DNA of 64,000 nucleotides from Pelodera strongyloides (taxonomy: Eukaryota > Nematoda > Chromadorea > Rhabditida > Rhabditidae): assembly GCA_036852015.1 (NCBI GenBank), contig JAANDG010000545.1:1-64000 (forward strand). Reading direction: 5' to 3'. Shown one piece after another: positions 35,032-44,489 of the stretch; the stretch's first letter is position 1; every line of letters starts with the position of its first letter. Position numbers and translations under genes: made by a program. Under the pieces are notes generated by a model that did not search any database, was not told where the DNA came from, and saw only the letters and a list, made by a program, of their open reading frames with translations.

Positions 35032-37161
35032 GAAGCCGTAAAATTTTGCTCTGGAGGTAACAGTAGAAGAGACAAAGTTGCATGTCCTCTTTTCGCATTC
35101 GTTCCCCGTTGGCGACAGGGGCTTTCCAATGGTGTAATATCCAACTTGAGAGCATTTATAACTGAGGAGCTCAGGAGGACTGAGCACTTCCGTGGATTCG
35201 CTGCCACGTATCTACGGAATAAATGGGTCGGTTCCAAAAATGTGTGCCTGACTTTGGTGCACGGCAAAGTTCGCGTTGAATATTGATCTTTTTAACAGAA
35301 CTGGTTTTTTTAACGGTTCCAAAAATGTGTGCCTGCCTTTGGTACACGGCAAAGGTCGCGTTGAATATTGATCTTTTTTTTAATTGTTTTACGCTTCATG
35401 AGCGTGCACCTTTATTCAAGGGTGAAATTACAGTTTCAATGTTTGCTTATGACATGTTCCGCAGAGGTCCTGAGCAGTAGGCGACGAGTTTCAGATGACA
35501 AATTGCTCGAGGTCTTCGGGCAGAACTATTTTTTTAACGAAACCCTCCTTAAATGTTTCGTTTTCAGAAACCCCATTATGATCTTTCCTTGAGCGAGACA
35601 GGATGTTCTGCGGTCCGCAATGACAGTGAAACAAAAAATCCCATCTGTCAAGTGGGTGCAAATTTGGACTTGTTAATAATCTACTTTCTTCAAGGATGGT
35701 TCAATAACGTTTCAAAGCAATGACTTGAGCAGCCTAGCCATTGGAACCATAATCCGGCCGCCGAAAGAGGCCCTGCTCGTGTGAGCGGTGTGTGTGTGTA
35801 GGGTGAATGGTGTGCTTGACTCAACCGAGTAGACAAGTGACGCGGGTTCAAATCCGCTCCACGCCATTTTTCGCAAAAGACACAAGATTACCCTAGCTTA
35901 CTTGTGTATTCTGCAAAATTCAGTTGACCTGTTACAGTTCCAGTTAAATGAACTTGATTATAGAATCACAGCTGAGCAATTATTGTCAAAAATTTAAACC
36001 GTGTTGGGTCGTAAAGCCAACGTGCAGCGTGTCCATTTCCCGGGACGCTCGCACGCGTGTATGAAAAGAAAAGACACGTGAAGGCGGAGTACCACACTGG
36101 GTTGACCGGTGTTATTATATATTATATTAAACTTTTTATTTAAACAAGCTGAGTGGGTTTCACTGTGGGGAGCCTGCTCGGTGAGATTGTACGTATAAGT
36201 GCAAATAAATTTCTTTAGGAGATCTTTTTCCGATGTGCAAACTACAATGAAAGCGAAACAAGTGTGAACGTACTAGAGGAACCATTTAAACGATTTTGCA
36301 CCGAGATGGAAATGGAGATCGAGCTAGGTTTGCACACGTTTTTTTACGTTACTTTTTATATGTGCACATACCGAGCTCGGATACAAATATTATGAGATTT
36401 GACAAGTGTTTGCGACGACCAATTTGTCTATATGTGTACCTGACGGCTATCGCCGCCTGAGGCGGTACTTAAGTTTAAGTATGCTACGTAAACGATACTT
36501 CGAAGTGCGCATATTTATATGAAACGTCTGAAGTCTGAAACGTATATTCCAACGCTCGTGTTAAAGCTAAATGCTAGCCTCTTTGGAAAATTTGCATATG
36601 ATAAGGAAATCCTATGTATCCTATGCTAATTTTGTACGATTGCCGTGGACGATCGTACAAAATTAGCATAGGATACATAGGATTTGCTTATCATATGCAA
36701 ATTTTCCAAAGGGGTTAGCATTTCGCTTTAAGAGATCATATTGCGCATATTTTGTAAATAGGGAACAGATGCCTACTTATACCAAGTGTCTGAAACGTAG
36801 AAAAATCGTTGTGGTCGTAATCACAAATGAATTCACCCGAATTCACAAGCTCTTCTCCTTTATATATAAAATACACAACAATAGTGTTAGTTGAGTCCCG
36901 TAAAATGTCACGCCAAGGCTAAAACTTCCCCAGATGTTTCGGATTCCAATGTTTGGCCAACCTTTATACTCAATGCTTAACGCTTCTGCAGATATTTACT
37001 AATTACGAACGCATAAGCAACTTTCTTTTTTTTTCAGCAACGATACTTACATTGTTTATTCAGCTAATCGGCCGCCCACCACACAACCGCCGCCGGTAAG
37101 TTTTTTCTATTTACTGCCTTGCCTTGATCTTTATACTGCAAAAAGTTAAAGGAAAAGGAGG

Positions 37162-37234
<73 letters not shown>

Positions 37235-37440
37235 AACGAGTTTTTTTAATATGGTAGCCAATTCCTGAATATATACTACGTACAACTACTCCGCATAAGC
37301 GTTATGATACGTTACTTTAATTTACCCCTACGGTTATTTTTAGTGGCTTTAGTGGCTTTAGTATTTTCTCTTTTCTTGGATTTTTCATTTACAGTATTAT
37401 CACCTTTTATCAACTGAAAGTATCATGCAACTGGAAATAA

Positions 37441-37477
<37 letters not shown>

Positions 37478-39240
37478 GCGTTTTTCAGAATAAGGAGGAG
37501 GCATCAGGAAAAGGGTAAATTTTTTTCAACATAAACTTTTTTATTTGGCATTCAGCATGTCAATAGCAACCTTGTATCAACTTTTGACAAGATGGTACAA
37601 CAGCGCACCTCGAACGTTTGAGCATCACACCTCTACTTTACACTTTTTGAGCTTAAAGGGATCGGTTCACCTGAAATGGTGCCTGTTTTTTTTTTTGTTT
37701 CTTTGTTTTCTATAAGGGATAAGAAAAATTTGGAACACAAAAATTAGTGTTCTATTTCCTGTACAAACAAGGCAGGACAATTACCCTTTTTGCACTCGGG
37801 ACCGATCAATCCACCACTTTATCACCCAATATCTTCGTGAGTACTGAAATAGAACACTACTTTTTGTATTCCAAATTTTTATTATCCCATATAGAAAATA
37901 AAGAAACAAAAAAAACAGGCACTATTTCAGGCGATACGAGCCCTGTAGCAGTGTATCCGACTTCACTTCATACTTTATATAATGTGTCAAAAAAATTATT
38001 ATTATTATTATTATCCGAACTAACTTGCTTCAGATGGTGGATTGGAACCGGTGCAGCTGCTGTCTTGCTTATTGCGGCTGCCGTCGGCGCTTTCATTGTC
38101 ATCAGACGACGAAAACGTCGAAGTCCAAATGTACATGCTGGTATGTCAACGCACATAGCAGTATCCTTTGTTAGGGCGATAACGCTAACATAGTTTGGGT
38201 TACATCAGAGAGCCCTTTTTTGCAGTTTCCACCCTCAATTTGTTCCTAGCCGAAAAAATGGAATTCTTTCTCTCTAGTTAGTTAAAAGAGCATATTTTCG
38301 TAGAACTGGTAGCACTGTCGCGTAGTTGGTTATCTATTCACCAGACGGCTATCGCCGCCTGAGGCGACTTTGGGAACAGTGAGCACACTTGTGTGAAATG
38401 TTTGCAACGTATCTTGAAAAATCATGAAATAAGGTTCGATTTCGCTTGCTCAACACTGGGCTCCGATTCTCCTTTTGTAGCCTCTTAGATATTCTAATTT
38501 TCGTTTCGTTCAAACAAACAAAAGACCAAGTAAACTATTCTCATTTATATAATAAGATGTTTATTTAGCTTTAGCTACTTCATACTTCGTAAAGGTGTGG
38601 GCTTGGAGTCACGCTACCATACTCGCTGGTTTATTTTCCAAACCGCCGTCAATTTATTTCCCTTTTACTATAGTTGAAAGTTGTCTCATACATCCTGACA
38701 TCTATCTGCACACGCTCGATTGTGAGAAGAAAACATTTTTCCAGATTCCAAACTTTGATGTTAAAGGGACATATCTACCCGGTTTTGCAATCTCTTATTC
38801 AGATAATAAAGTTCAGCATTTTTTTACATCTCATATTATACAAGTACAACGAAAGTGCGTTGTCTTCGAAGTTCGAAGTGAACCGTCCCTTAAAGCGAAA
38901 TGCTAGCCCCTTTGGAAAATTTGCATATGATAAACAAATCCTTTGTATCCTATGCTAATTTTGTACGATCGTCCACGGCAATCGTACAAAATTAGCATAG
39001 GATACATAGGATTTGCTTATCATATGCCATATGCAAATTTTCTAAAGAGGCTAACATTTCGCTTTAAATCCTTTCTGTTTTTTAGGAAGGGATCTCGAAG
39101 CATCCAGCCAAAGCGCGACATCGACGACTCCAACTAACAATAAGACAAAAGAGAAACCGGGGCTAAAAGTAAGCTTTTCAGAGTGTACGGCCGCCATTGT
39201 ACACGCAAACATCCAGCAATTATTGTTTGCGCGAAGCTGA
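35032..39240 (+). CDS. Putative single-pass membrane protein (partial gene model)
   Basis: Family not recognised. Exons supported by splice sites and open frame are: 35032-35226 (65 codons, FC and CPL cysteines, FRGFA motif, donor after NKW); 35495-35559; 36219-36337 (donor uncertain, 36327 is the stronger site but out of phase); 37038-37095 (Thr/Pro-rich TTQPPP); a 26-nt exon 37489-37514; 38034-38140; and 39086-39240, ending in TGA if read through the possible donor at 39170. The 38034 exon encodes a membrane segment, WWIGTGAAAVLLIAAAVGAF, followed by the stop-transfer RRRKRR, so the order is ectodomain, stalk, membrane, short Ser/Thr-rich tail. One small exon (about 35434-35476) is doubtful. 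The 5' end with a signal peptide was not found. The first exon is homologous to 42769-42972 on the other strand. Exons from 36219 on are most secure as a set by phase. Confidence 0.6.
35227..35400 (+). repeat. Tandem duplication of about 87 bp downstream of an exon donor
   Basis: The segment with ggttccaaaaatgtgtgcct and cgcgttgaatattgatcttt occurs twice in tandem, at about 35227-35293 and 35314-35380. It begins at the donor of the 35032 exon, so it lies in the intron or in an alternative extension of that exon. Confidence 0.7.
35787..35866 (+). other. tRNA-like sequence with a perfect B box
   Basis: The B box ggttcaaatcc at 35845-35855 is canonical, the acceptor ggtgtgt can pair with ccacgcc at six of seven positions, and a T run follows at once. 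The anticodon arm is poor and the lower T-stem does not pair. It may be a decayed tRNA or a tRNA-derived SINE head. Confidence 0.35.
36561..36731. mobile_element. TTAA MITE family B, copy 1
   Basis: A 171-bp palindrome with ends ttaaagctaaatgctagcct and gttagcatttcgctttaa. Its centre is gattgccgtggacgatcg. It lies in an intron of the membrane-protein gene. Confidence 0.9.
37163..37230. repeat. (AG)n microsatellite
   Basis: A near-pure GA dinucleotide run within an intron of the membrane-protein gene. Confidence 0.9.
37653..37938. mobile_element. TTAA MITE family E, copy 2
   Basis: The left end is ttaaagggatcggttcacct. The arms share tgtttctttgttttctataa and its complement. The right end is degenerate. 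It is intronic, between the 26-nt exon and the membrane-segment exon. Confidence 0.75.
38164..38252 (-). mobile_element. Family I element, minus-strand copy
   Basis: It begins (plus strand) tcctttgttagggcgataac, the family I hairpin with two changes, followed by the complement of the gatgaaacccaa and gtggaaac blocks. It starts about 24 bp after the donor of the membrane-segment exon. Confidence 0.65.
38341..38557 (-). mobile_element. Helitron-like family J, short intronic copy
   Basis: On the minus strand it starts tcttattatataaatgagaa and ends caggcggcgatagccgtctgg. The 3' end forms an 8-bp hairpin with loop gata and finishes in CTGG, fitting the CTRR rule for Helitrons. It is 217 bp and has no coding capacity. 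Confidence 0.65.
38890..39067. mobile_element. TTAA MITE family B, copy 2, next to a splice acceptor
   Basis: It runs from ttaaagcgaaatgctagccc to gctaacatttcgctttaa and ends 18 bp before the acceptor AG (39084-39085) of the last membrane-protein exon. The remaining intron is only a polypyrimidine tract. Confidence 0.9.
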
Positions 39241-39357
39241 ACTTTCTTCTATTGAAAGATTTGCGATTTCGGTGGAAACCTGGAAAGCGCAGTAAAAATA
39301 ACATAAAAGCAGTAAATTTGGTAGTGATATCTCCTGCCACCTAACAGTGAGCTCCCT

Positions 39358-40742
39358 AGCCCGCTATATACAAATAGCACGCGTAAAGCCGAAAATGTTC
39401 GCAAACTATTTCGAAGAGAACTCGATGAGACGGATATGCATGCTGTTCTTATTTATAAGCACGAAGTATTGAAGACTTTTTGCCGAAAGGGCCAACTAAT
39501 GTAAATTGAGCTTGGAATGCACAAATTTCAAAGTAACTCAAGTTGGTATTAGAAATGTTCATACTTATTACTATACGCCAATCATGGTAGATATTTACAG
39601 GCAAAAAAGCAGGACGTCAAAGACGAGCCGAATTCCGGAGCGGAGAAATAAGCCATGAAGCTACTAAATTTAATTGAGATTTCGAAAAAAACTGCATGTA
39701 ATATCCGAAATAAAATATTCTCGTTCTAGATCAATCACATCCCAAATAATCTTATCATTGGCAAAATCAATGATTTTGTAGTTTGTGAAACTTTATGTAA
39801 ATCTGATCTGGTTTTTTGTGTAGTATTACTTTCTGATGTGATTTTAGGTCCGGTCCAAAAATTTTGTGGGTAAGGTTGTTACAAATGTATTCATTTTTCA
39901 GATAGGCAATTTTTATTACGATTTAAAAGCTATGCTACTTAATAAAAACTTTCGGATCAATTGTTGTTGAATGAGCGGTATCGTATACTCTAGTGTAATA
40001 GTGTACCTGTTTTTCCGGTTTGTGAATACACCTCAACGTAAATTCGTCAATAACAGTTATGAAGCGGCTAAACTATGCGTACCAAAGTTATTAGCGCAGT
40101 TTTTATTTCCGAGGGTTGTCAGACAATTCATTTTTATTCATAATCAGCATATAGAACTTACGCTTACGAACTTACGCGTCATACAATGTCTGGTGCATAA
40201 ACTGCGAGTTTACCACGTCTATATTATTATTTCCACTATAACAATCTATTTCTAATTCGTGAGTACTATTACTCACGGTACCACGAAGACTTGCTATAAG
40301 TCTAAATAGTGAAAGAGAACTCTTCTGAAAAATACGATTTACAACGATTTCAAAACACAAGCAAAGGTTTATTTGTTTCGTTCGTGCACCGGACGTGCGT
40401 TCATATTTTTTTAGTTTAGTAGGGCGAGCGCAGCTCCAGTTACATACAGCCACCACCTAAAGCAATAACAAATTTTAAATTAACGTTCACGATCGCACTA
40501 AAATGACTGGTGTTGCATAGAGCATAGCTCATGCAATGTTCTATATGAATAGTCAGCCAAGGTACTGAGGTCGACGCGTCCCAATGAGCGCTGATGCTTT
40601 CGCGGATGCGTATATACATCGCGATTACTGGAAGCAAATAATGCTCAATCGCGCAGCGCGGTTAGCATATAAAAGCGTAACCGCTCAACGCGGGTAGCTG
40701 ATAACAAGAGAGCTGTGTGGGTAACATGTACCCGACGGTTAG
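39358..40742. repeat. Segmental duplication, copy 2
   Basis: It aligns to 1-1885 in direct orientation, from gcccgctatatacaaatagc to the gtacccgacggtt motif. The MITE of copy 1 is absent here. Confidence 0.85.
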
Positions 40743-40899
40743 GGGTGTAGCCGTAGTTATAACCGCACAGCGCGCTCAAGAACATATAGTAGCTAAAAAA
40801 AGGCGTTTTTTTGTGAAAACTTACGTTGTACCAATCCACGTCATTCTTCCGGCCCCGGGCTTTCTAGCTGCTTGTACTTCCGTCTCCTCCCCCACTCCT

Positions 40900-41060
40900 G
40901 TATCTTTCTCTGCTTCCTTCTATGTGTTTCTCTGGTTCTGTCTCTTTCTCTGCGTTTGTCTCTTTCTCTGCGTTTGTCTCTTTCTCTGCGTCCTTTTCTT
41001 TCTCTGCGTTTGTTTCTTTCTCTGCGTCTGCCTCCTTCTCCGCTTCTGTCGTTTCATCTG
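40900..41060. repeat. 18-bp minisatellite
   Basis: About eight units on the theme tctctttctctgcgtttg, with phase-preserving variants. It gives apparent low-complexity frames on both strands. Confidence 0.85.
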
Positions 41061-41102
41061 CCTAGAAAACAAAAACATAAGATTTTTGTGCGACTTCTTC
41101 AT

Positions 41103-41360
41103 GCTAAAGAGTCAGTCCCCACTTCAGGACACTCCTATTTTGATGACTTATTCTGATTCTCCAAGTCGAATATAGTAGGATGCAATATGCCCTATATTCC
41201 TGGGTAACACTGGCAATGGTAAACTGAATACTGCGTAAATAGTTCGCCTGGAAATTGGAAAAATACTGTATCATTTATCCTACTATAATTGACATGCGGA
41301 ATCAGATGGAGTCATCAAAAACAGGTACAGGGGCTACCCGAAGAGGGTCAGAACCTTTAA
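41103..41360. mobile_element. TTAA MITE family A, copy 3 (degenerate)
   Basis: The left end is ctaaagagtcagtccccact and the right end is gggtcagaacctttaa, with the family A inner motif tatagtaggatgcaata. Its right TTAA is the left TTAA of the next element. Confidence 0.75.
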
Positions 41361-41527
41361 AGCGAAATGCTAGCCACTTTGGAAAATTTGCATATGATAA
41401 GCAAATCCTATGTATCCTATGCTAATGTTGTACGATCGTCCACGGCAATCGTACAAAATTAGCATGGGATACATAGGATTTGCTTATCATACGCAAATTT
41501 CCCAAAGGGGCTAGCATTTCGCTTTAA
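41357..41527. mobile_element. TTAA MITE family B, copy 3
   Basis: A 171-bp palindrome, ttaaagcgaaatgctagcca to gctagcatttcgctttaa, abutting family A copy 3 through a shared TTAA. Confidence 0.9.
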
Positions 41528-41602
41528 CCCATCTGGTCTCTAATATTACTATGTATATAGAAGAAAGCAGGGGCTTAGCAATAGAGTACAAACGACTTTT
41601 TG

Positions 41603-41770
41603 TTAAAGCGAAATACCGGCCGTTTTTGCAACGCATAGAGTACACTAGCATTCGTATGCTGCTTATACAAATGAACATATTTAGAATAAAAAATCGAGCT
41701 AAATTCGAGCAAATTAAGAATTCAGATTATACACGATGCGTTTCAAAAACCGGCCGGTATTTTGCTTTAA
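41603..41770. mobile_element. TTAA MITE family C, copy 1
   Basis: The ends are ttaaagcgaaataccggccg and the complement ccggccggtattttgctttaa. The centre has aaaaaatcgagctaaattcg. It is 168 bp and lies 75 bp from family B copy 3. Confidence 0.9.
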
Positions 41771-42357
41771 CTTTACTGCTTGACGTATCATTTTCGAGAA
41801 CGCACCATCACTGTTGTAGGTACGACCTTTGGTATCAACAACTCCACTGGTATCTCGCTGCACATTTTCTGTATTGGTTCGATGTCCTGGGTTGCTCTGC
41901 TGTGGCTGCGCTTGCAGCGAAAAAATATTGCCTAAAATTATCAAATGCACCAACGGCCACGATTATTATTTTACCACCATGCGTGAAGTAAGGGACGACT
42001 CTTCTATCTACCAGAGTAAAATGTTTTGTCATCAATGTCAGCCTCCTTCAGCTGAAAATCTTTGCTAATTAGCTAATTAGGGAAGCAATTGATCATTTAT
42101 CTTCAACGATAGGCATTTATATAATCCAGCCAATCATGACAGTTGAAACGATAGCTGTAACAAAATCATTCATAAAGCCTTTGTACTTTGTAATAGAACA
42201 ACCTGCAGATGTCAGCGAAATATTTGCATCCGGTACCTGAACATGTGTTAAAGGGACACTTTTTAATTATAAGTCTTTCCAGCCAAATTCATCATCTGTC
42301 GATGAGTGGAAAGAAATAGGCTAATTATTTCAGAAGCGCTCCCAATGTTGTTGATCA

Positions 42358-42500
42358 GAGGTCGTATTCTCCAACACACAGGGAGCCCTCCCTGGCCTCC
42401 CCAGGGAGCTAAGGAGTGTGTAGAGAGTGCGGCTGCAGAAGAGATACAGAGCGCTCGTGTGCCTAGGGAAGGCTCCCCGGGTGTTGGTGAATACGGCCTC
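42358..42500. mobile_element. Family G element, short copy 1
   Basis: The ends are gaggtcgtattctccaacac and the complement gtgttggtgaatacggcctc. The interior contains cagggagccctccctggcc. It is 143 bp. No clear target duplication. Confidence 0.75.
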
Positions 42501-42768
42501 AGGTGGAATTCGCTAGCAAATGGGAGCTTATCTCCCTGAGCCATTTTTCACAGGAAATAAAAATGAGAACCAATTTTCCAGTGCCTGTCGAGTAATGTGG
42601 TATACAGATGCCATATTCACCACCCCAATTCCCTCGGGGAAATATTCCCTGGGGACAAAAAAATAGCATTCTATTGTAAGACACACAGAGAAAAAGACGG
42701 TGAGTGTTGAATATGACCTCAGATCCACAGGCTCAGAATACAGATCCTTCAAGCCTTAAAAAACAAAC

Positions 42769-43910
42769 CCATTCATTCTGGAGAAACGTTTCAGCGAATC
42801 CACGAAAGAGTGAAGTATTCCTGATTCCTTCGTTTATATGATTTCTCAAATATGATAAGGAAGCACTGCTCGCGCTAGAAATTCTTTCGTTCATTCCTTC
42901 AATATCCATGATGAGAGGGCATCCAGCAGATTCAATTTTGTCCTCATGTGTCTCGCAAAAGTGCTCGTAGTGCTGAAAAATCGAGACCGTTCGAGTTAGG
43001 CTTAGGCTTAGGCTTAGGCTTAGGCTTAGGCTTAGGCTTAGGCTTAGGCTTAGGCTTAGGCTTAGGCTTAGGACCGTTCGAGTTAGGAAAAGTTTGAAAA
43101 GAATTCCGAAAAAGTTTTCAAGGTGGAACATTTGCATGATGCTGAAAAGCAGGGTACTTACTCAGCTATGTTTGTCTGGGGTCGCTCATTTTGGCACCTC
43201 TAAACTTTTCTTGCGTTTCCAATTTGAACCAACTTTTTCTGGAATTCTTCAAACTTTCCCATCTTAAAGGCGCTGTTAGAATTTGCGCGATGATAGTCAA
43301 ACAAAAGCCGAAGCGAAATACCGGCCGGTTTTTGAAATTTGAAATTAACATACAAAGAATAAAAAATCGAGCTAAATTCGAGTAAATTAATTCAATTTCC
43401 ACGATGCGTTTCAAAAACCGGCCGGTATTTCGCTTTAAACAAAATATGCAGTCAAATGATAAATTTGAAAGTAATCTTCTGCACCTCACATTTATTATAA
43501 CTTACCGCACAATAATCCGTTTCCTTTGAGTTCAAACAAGGTACTTGTGCCACCTTGATTAGAAGAGATGTGAATTTTTCCTCTAAATTTTCATTATATT
43601 ATAATCATAATAAAGATTTATTGATTCCATTCAAAGTACATAATCCCTAAGACGGCAATGCGTATAAAAACATCCCATACTGACCAGCTGGGCCCTACTG
43701 TGTACTGAATAGAATACTGTCGCGCTGACGCTGAGGATGGGATCCGTTCAACTTATTGATATTGACAATAAACTTAATTTCCTTCACAATACGGAAAATT
43801 ATATGCAATTCTCGATGCTCCTTGTGGCAGGGAGCATGCTCAAAAGCACGCTCACATTCATAAAGCAACGGCACGTCAATCGCGGTTATTAGGAGGAAAA
43901 ATAGTGTCAT
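42769..43910 (-). CDS. Putative secreted or membrane protein, paralogue of the 35.0-kb gene (partial)
   Basis: The well-supported part is the exon 42769-42972 (68 codons): acceptor ttttcag, donor TGG-gtttgt. Its translation matches the plus-strand exon 35032-35226 in order and spacing, with FC, then CPL about 11 residues later, an LRN-HIN or LRA-FIT block and FRGFA-x-T-x-L-x-N-x-W. The last codon and intron position are identical. Upstream on this strand, ATG at 43910 opens a frame with a hydrophobic start (MTLFFLLITAIDVPLL) and two cysteines, a plausible signal-peptide exon; its donor is not resolved. The intron between holds a family C MITE and the (TTAGGC)n array, the latter only 22 bp from the acceptor. 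Downstream exons could not be fixed. The gene may be intact or a relic. Confidence 0.5.
42996..43072 (+). repeat. Interstitial telomeric repeat (TTAGGC)n
   Basis: There are 12.8 perfect units of the nematode telomere hexamer. It is flanked by the identical 16-mer gaccgttcgagttagg at 42985-43000 and 43072-43087. It lies in an intron of the minus-strand paralogue gene. Confidence 0.97.
43308..43438. mobile_element. TTAA MITE family C, copy 2
   Basis: The left end is agcgaaataccggccggttt without an intact TTAA. The right end is ccggccggtatttcgctttaa. It is 131 bp. Confidence 0.85.
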
Positions 43911-44324
43911 CGAGTTAGAAAGGCCAGAGATTGATGTGGTAGACCGTGGGTGATTCAAGAGGCACTGCATCATCTAGTTTTTCTAGCACTGACACTCTAT
44001 TTGCTTTTACAACAATTTCTGGCGTATTGTTGCTCTGGCTACGGTAAGAATACAGGTATTTTGTCAAATACTTTTTTAATTACTTCAAAGCAGACATTTG
44101 TGCCTAGTCAAGCTAGCGAAGTTCTGCACAAACTGATTACTAACCTTTATTTCCAACAAATAAGAACGCATTTAGAAGGGCGGACATAATCCCTCGGCAA
44201 TCTGGCCCCTCCGGCATATCATAAACAGCACAATCGGACATCGCTTTCTAAATTTTCCATAGTGCGGTATAACGTATAACGGCCATGCCGGGTAGTTCCC
44301 GTATTGGGCCGGCTATGGCTCTGA

Positions 44325-44487
44325 GGCCGGTTCCATTAAAATTTGCCGCTGGGGTAGGTTACAGGCGTCTACTGTTTAGCTTGCTCACTCGCTTTCTCTG
44401 CTTTTGACTGACAGCGAGAGAAAGCGAGCACGCTAAACAGGAGACGCCTGTAACCTTCTCCAGCGGTAAATTTTATTGGAACCGGCC
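44325..44487. mobile_element. Foldback element L
   Basis: The ends are ggccggttccattaaaattt and the complement ttttattggaaccggcc. The arms are about 70 bp with ggttacaggcgtctactgtt, and the loop is tttgactgacag. No coding content. Confidence 0.85.
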
Positions 44488-44489
44488 AT

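Noticed and set aside
35032..35284. SEA or dystroglycan-type domain for the first membrane-protein exon
   Set aside because: The supporting GKVRVEY stretch lies beyond the likely donor (after NKW), which is conserved in the paralogous exon, so it is probably not in the protein.
38034..38140. Membrane segment starting WW, considered as an integrin alpha C-terminus
   Set aside because: The conserved GFFKR motif after the membrane is missing (RRRKRR instead), and the ectodomain exons do not carry integrin features I can recognise.
40717..41175. 152-codon frame rich in Phe, Leu, Cys and Val
   Set aside because: Most of it is a translation of the 18-bp tctctttctctgcgtttg minisatellite and part of a duplicated segment.
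42996..43072. CRISPR-like array
   Set aside because: The units are perfect TTAGGC hexamers without spacers; this is telomeric repeat DNA in a eukaryotic intron.
42733..43137. 134-codon minus-strand frame with an SLSLSL repeat read as one gene
   Set aside because: The SLSL part is the translated telomere repeat; only the spliced portion 42769-42972 is taken as an exon.
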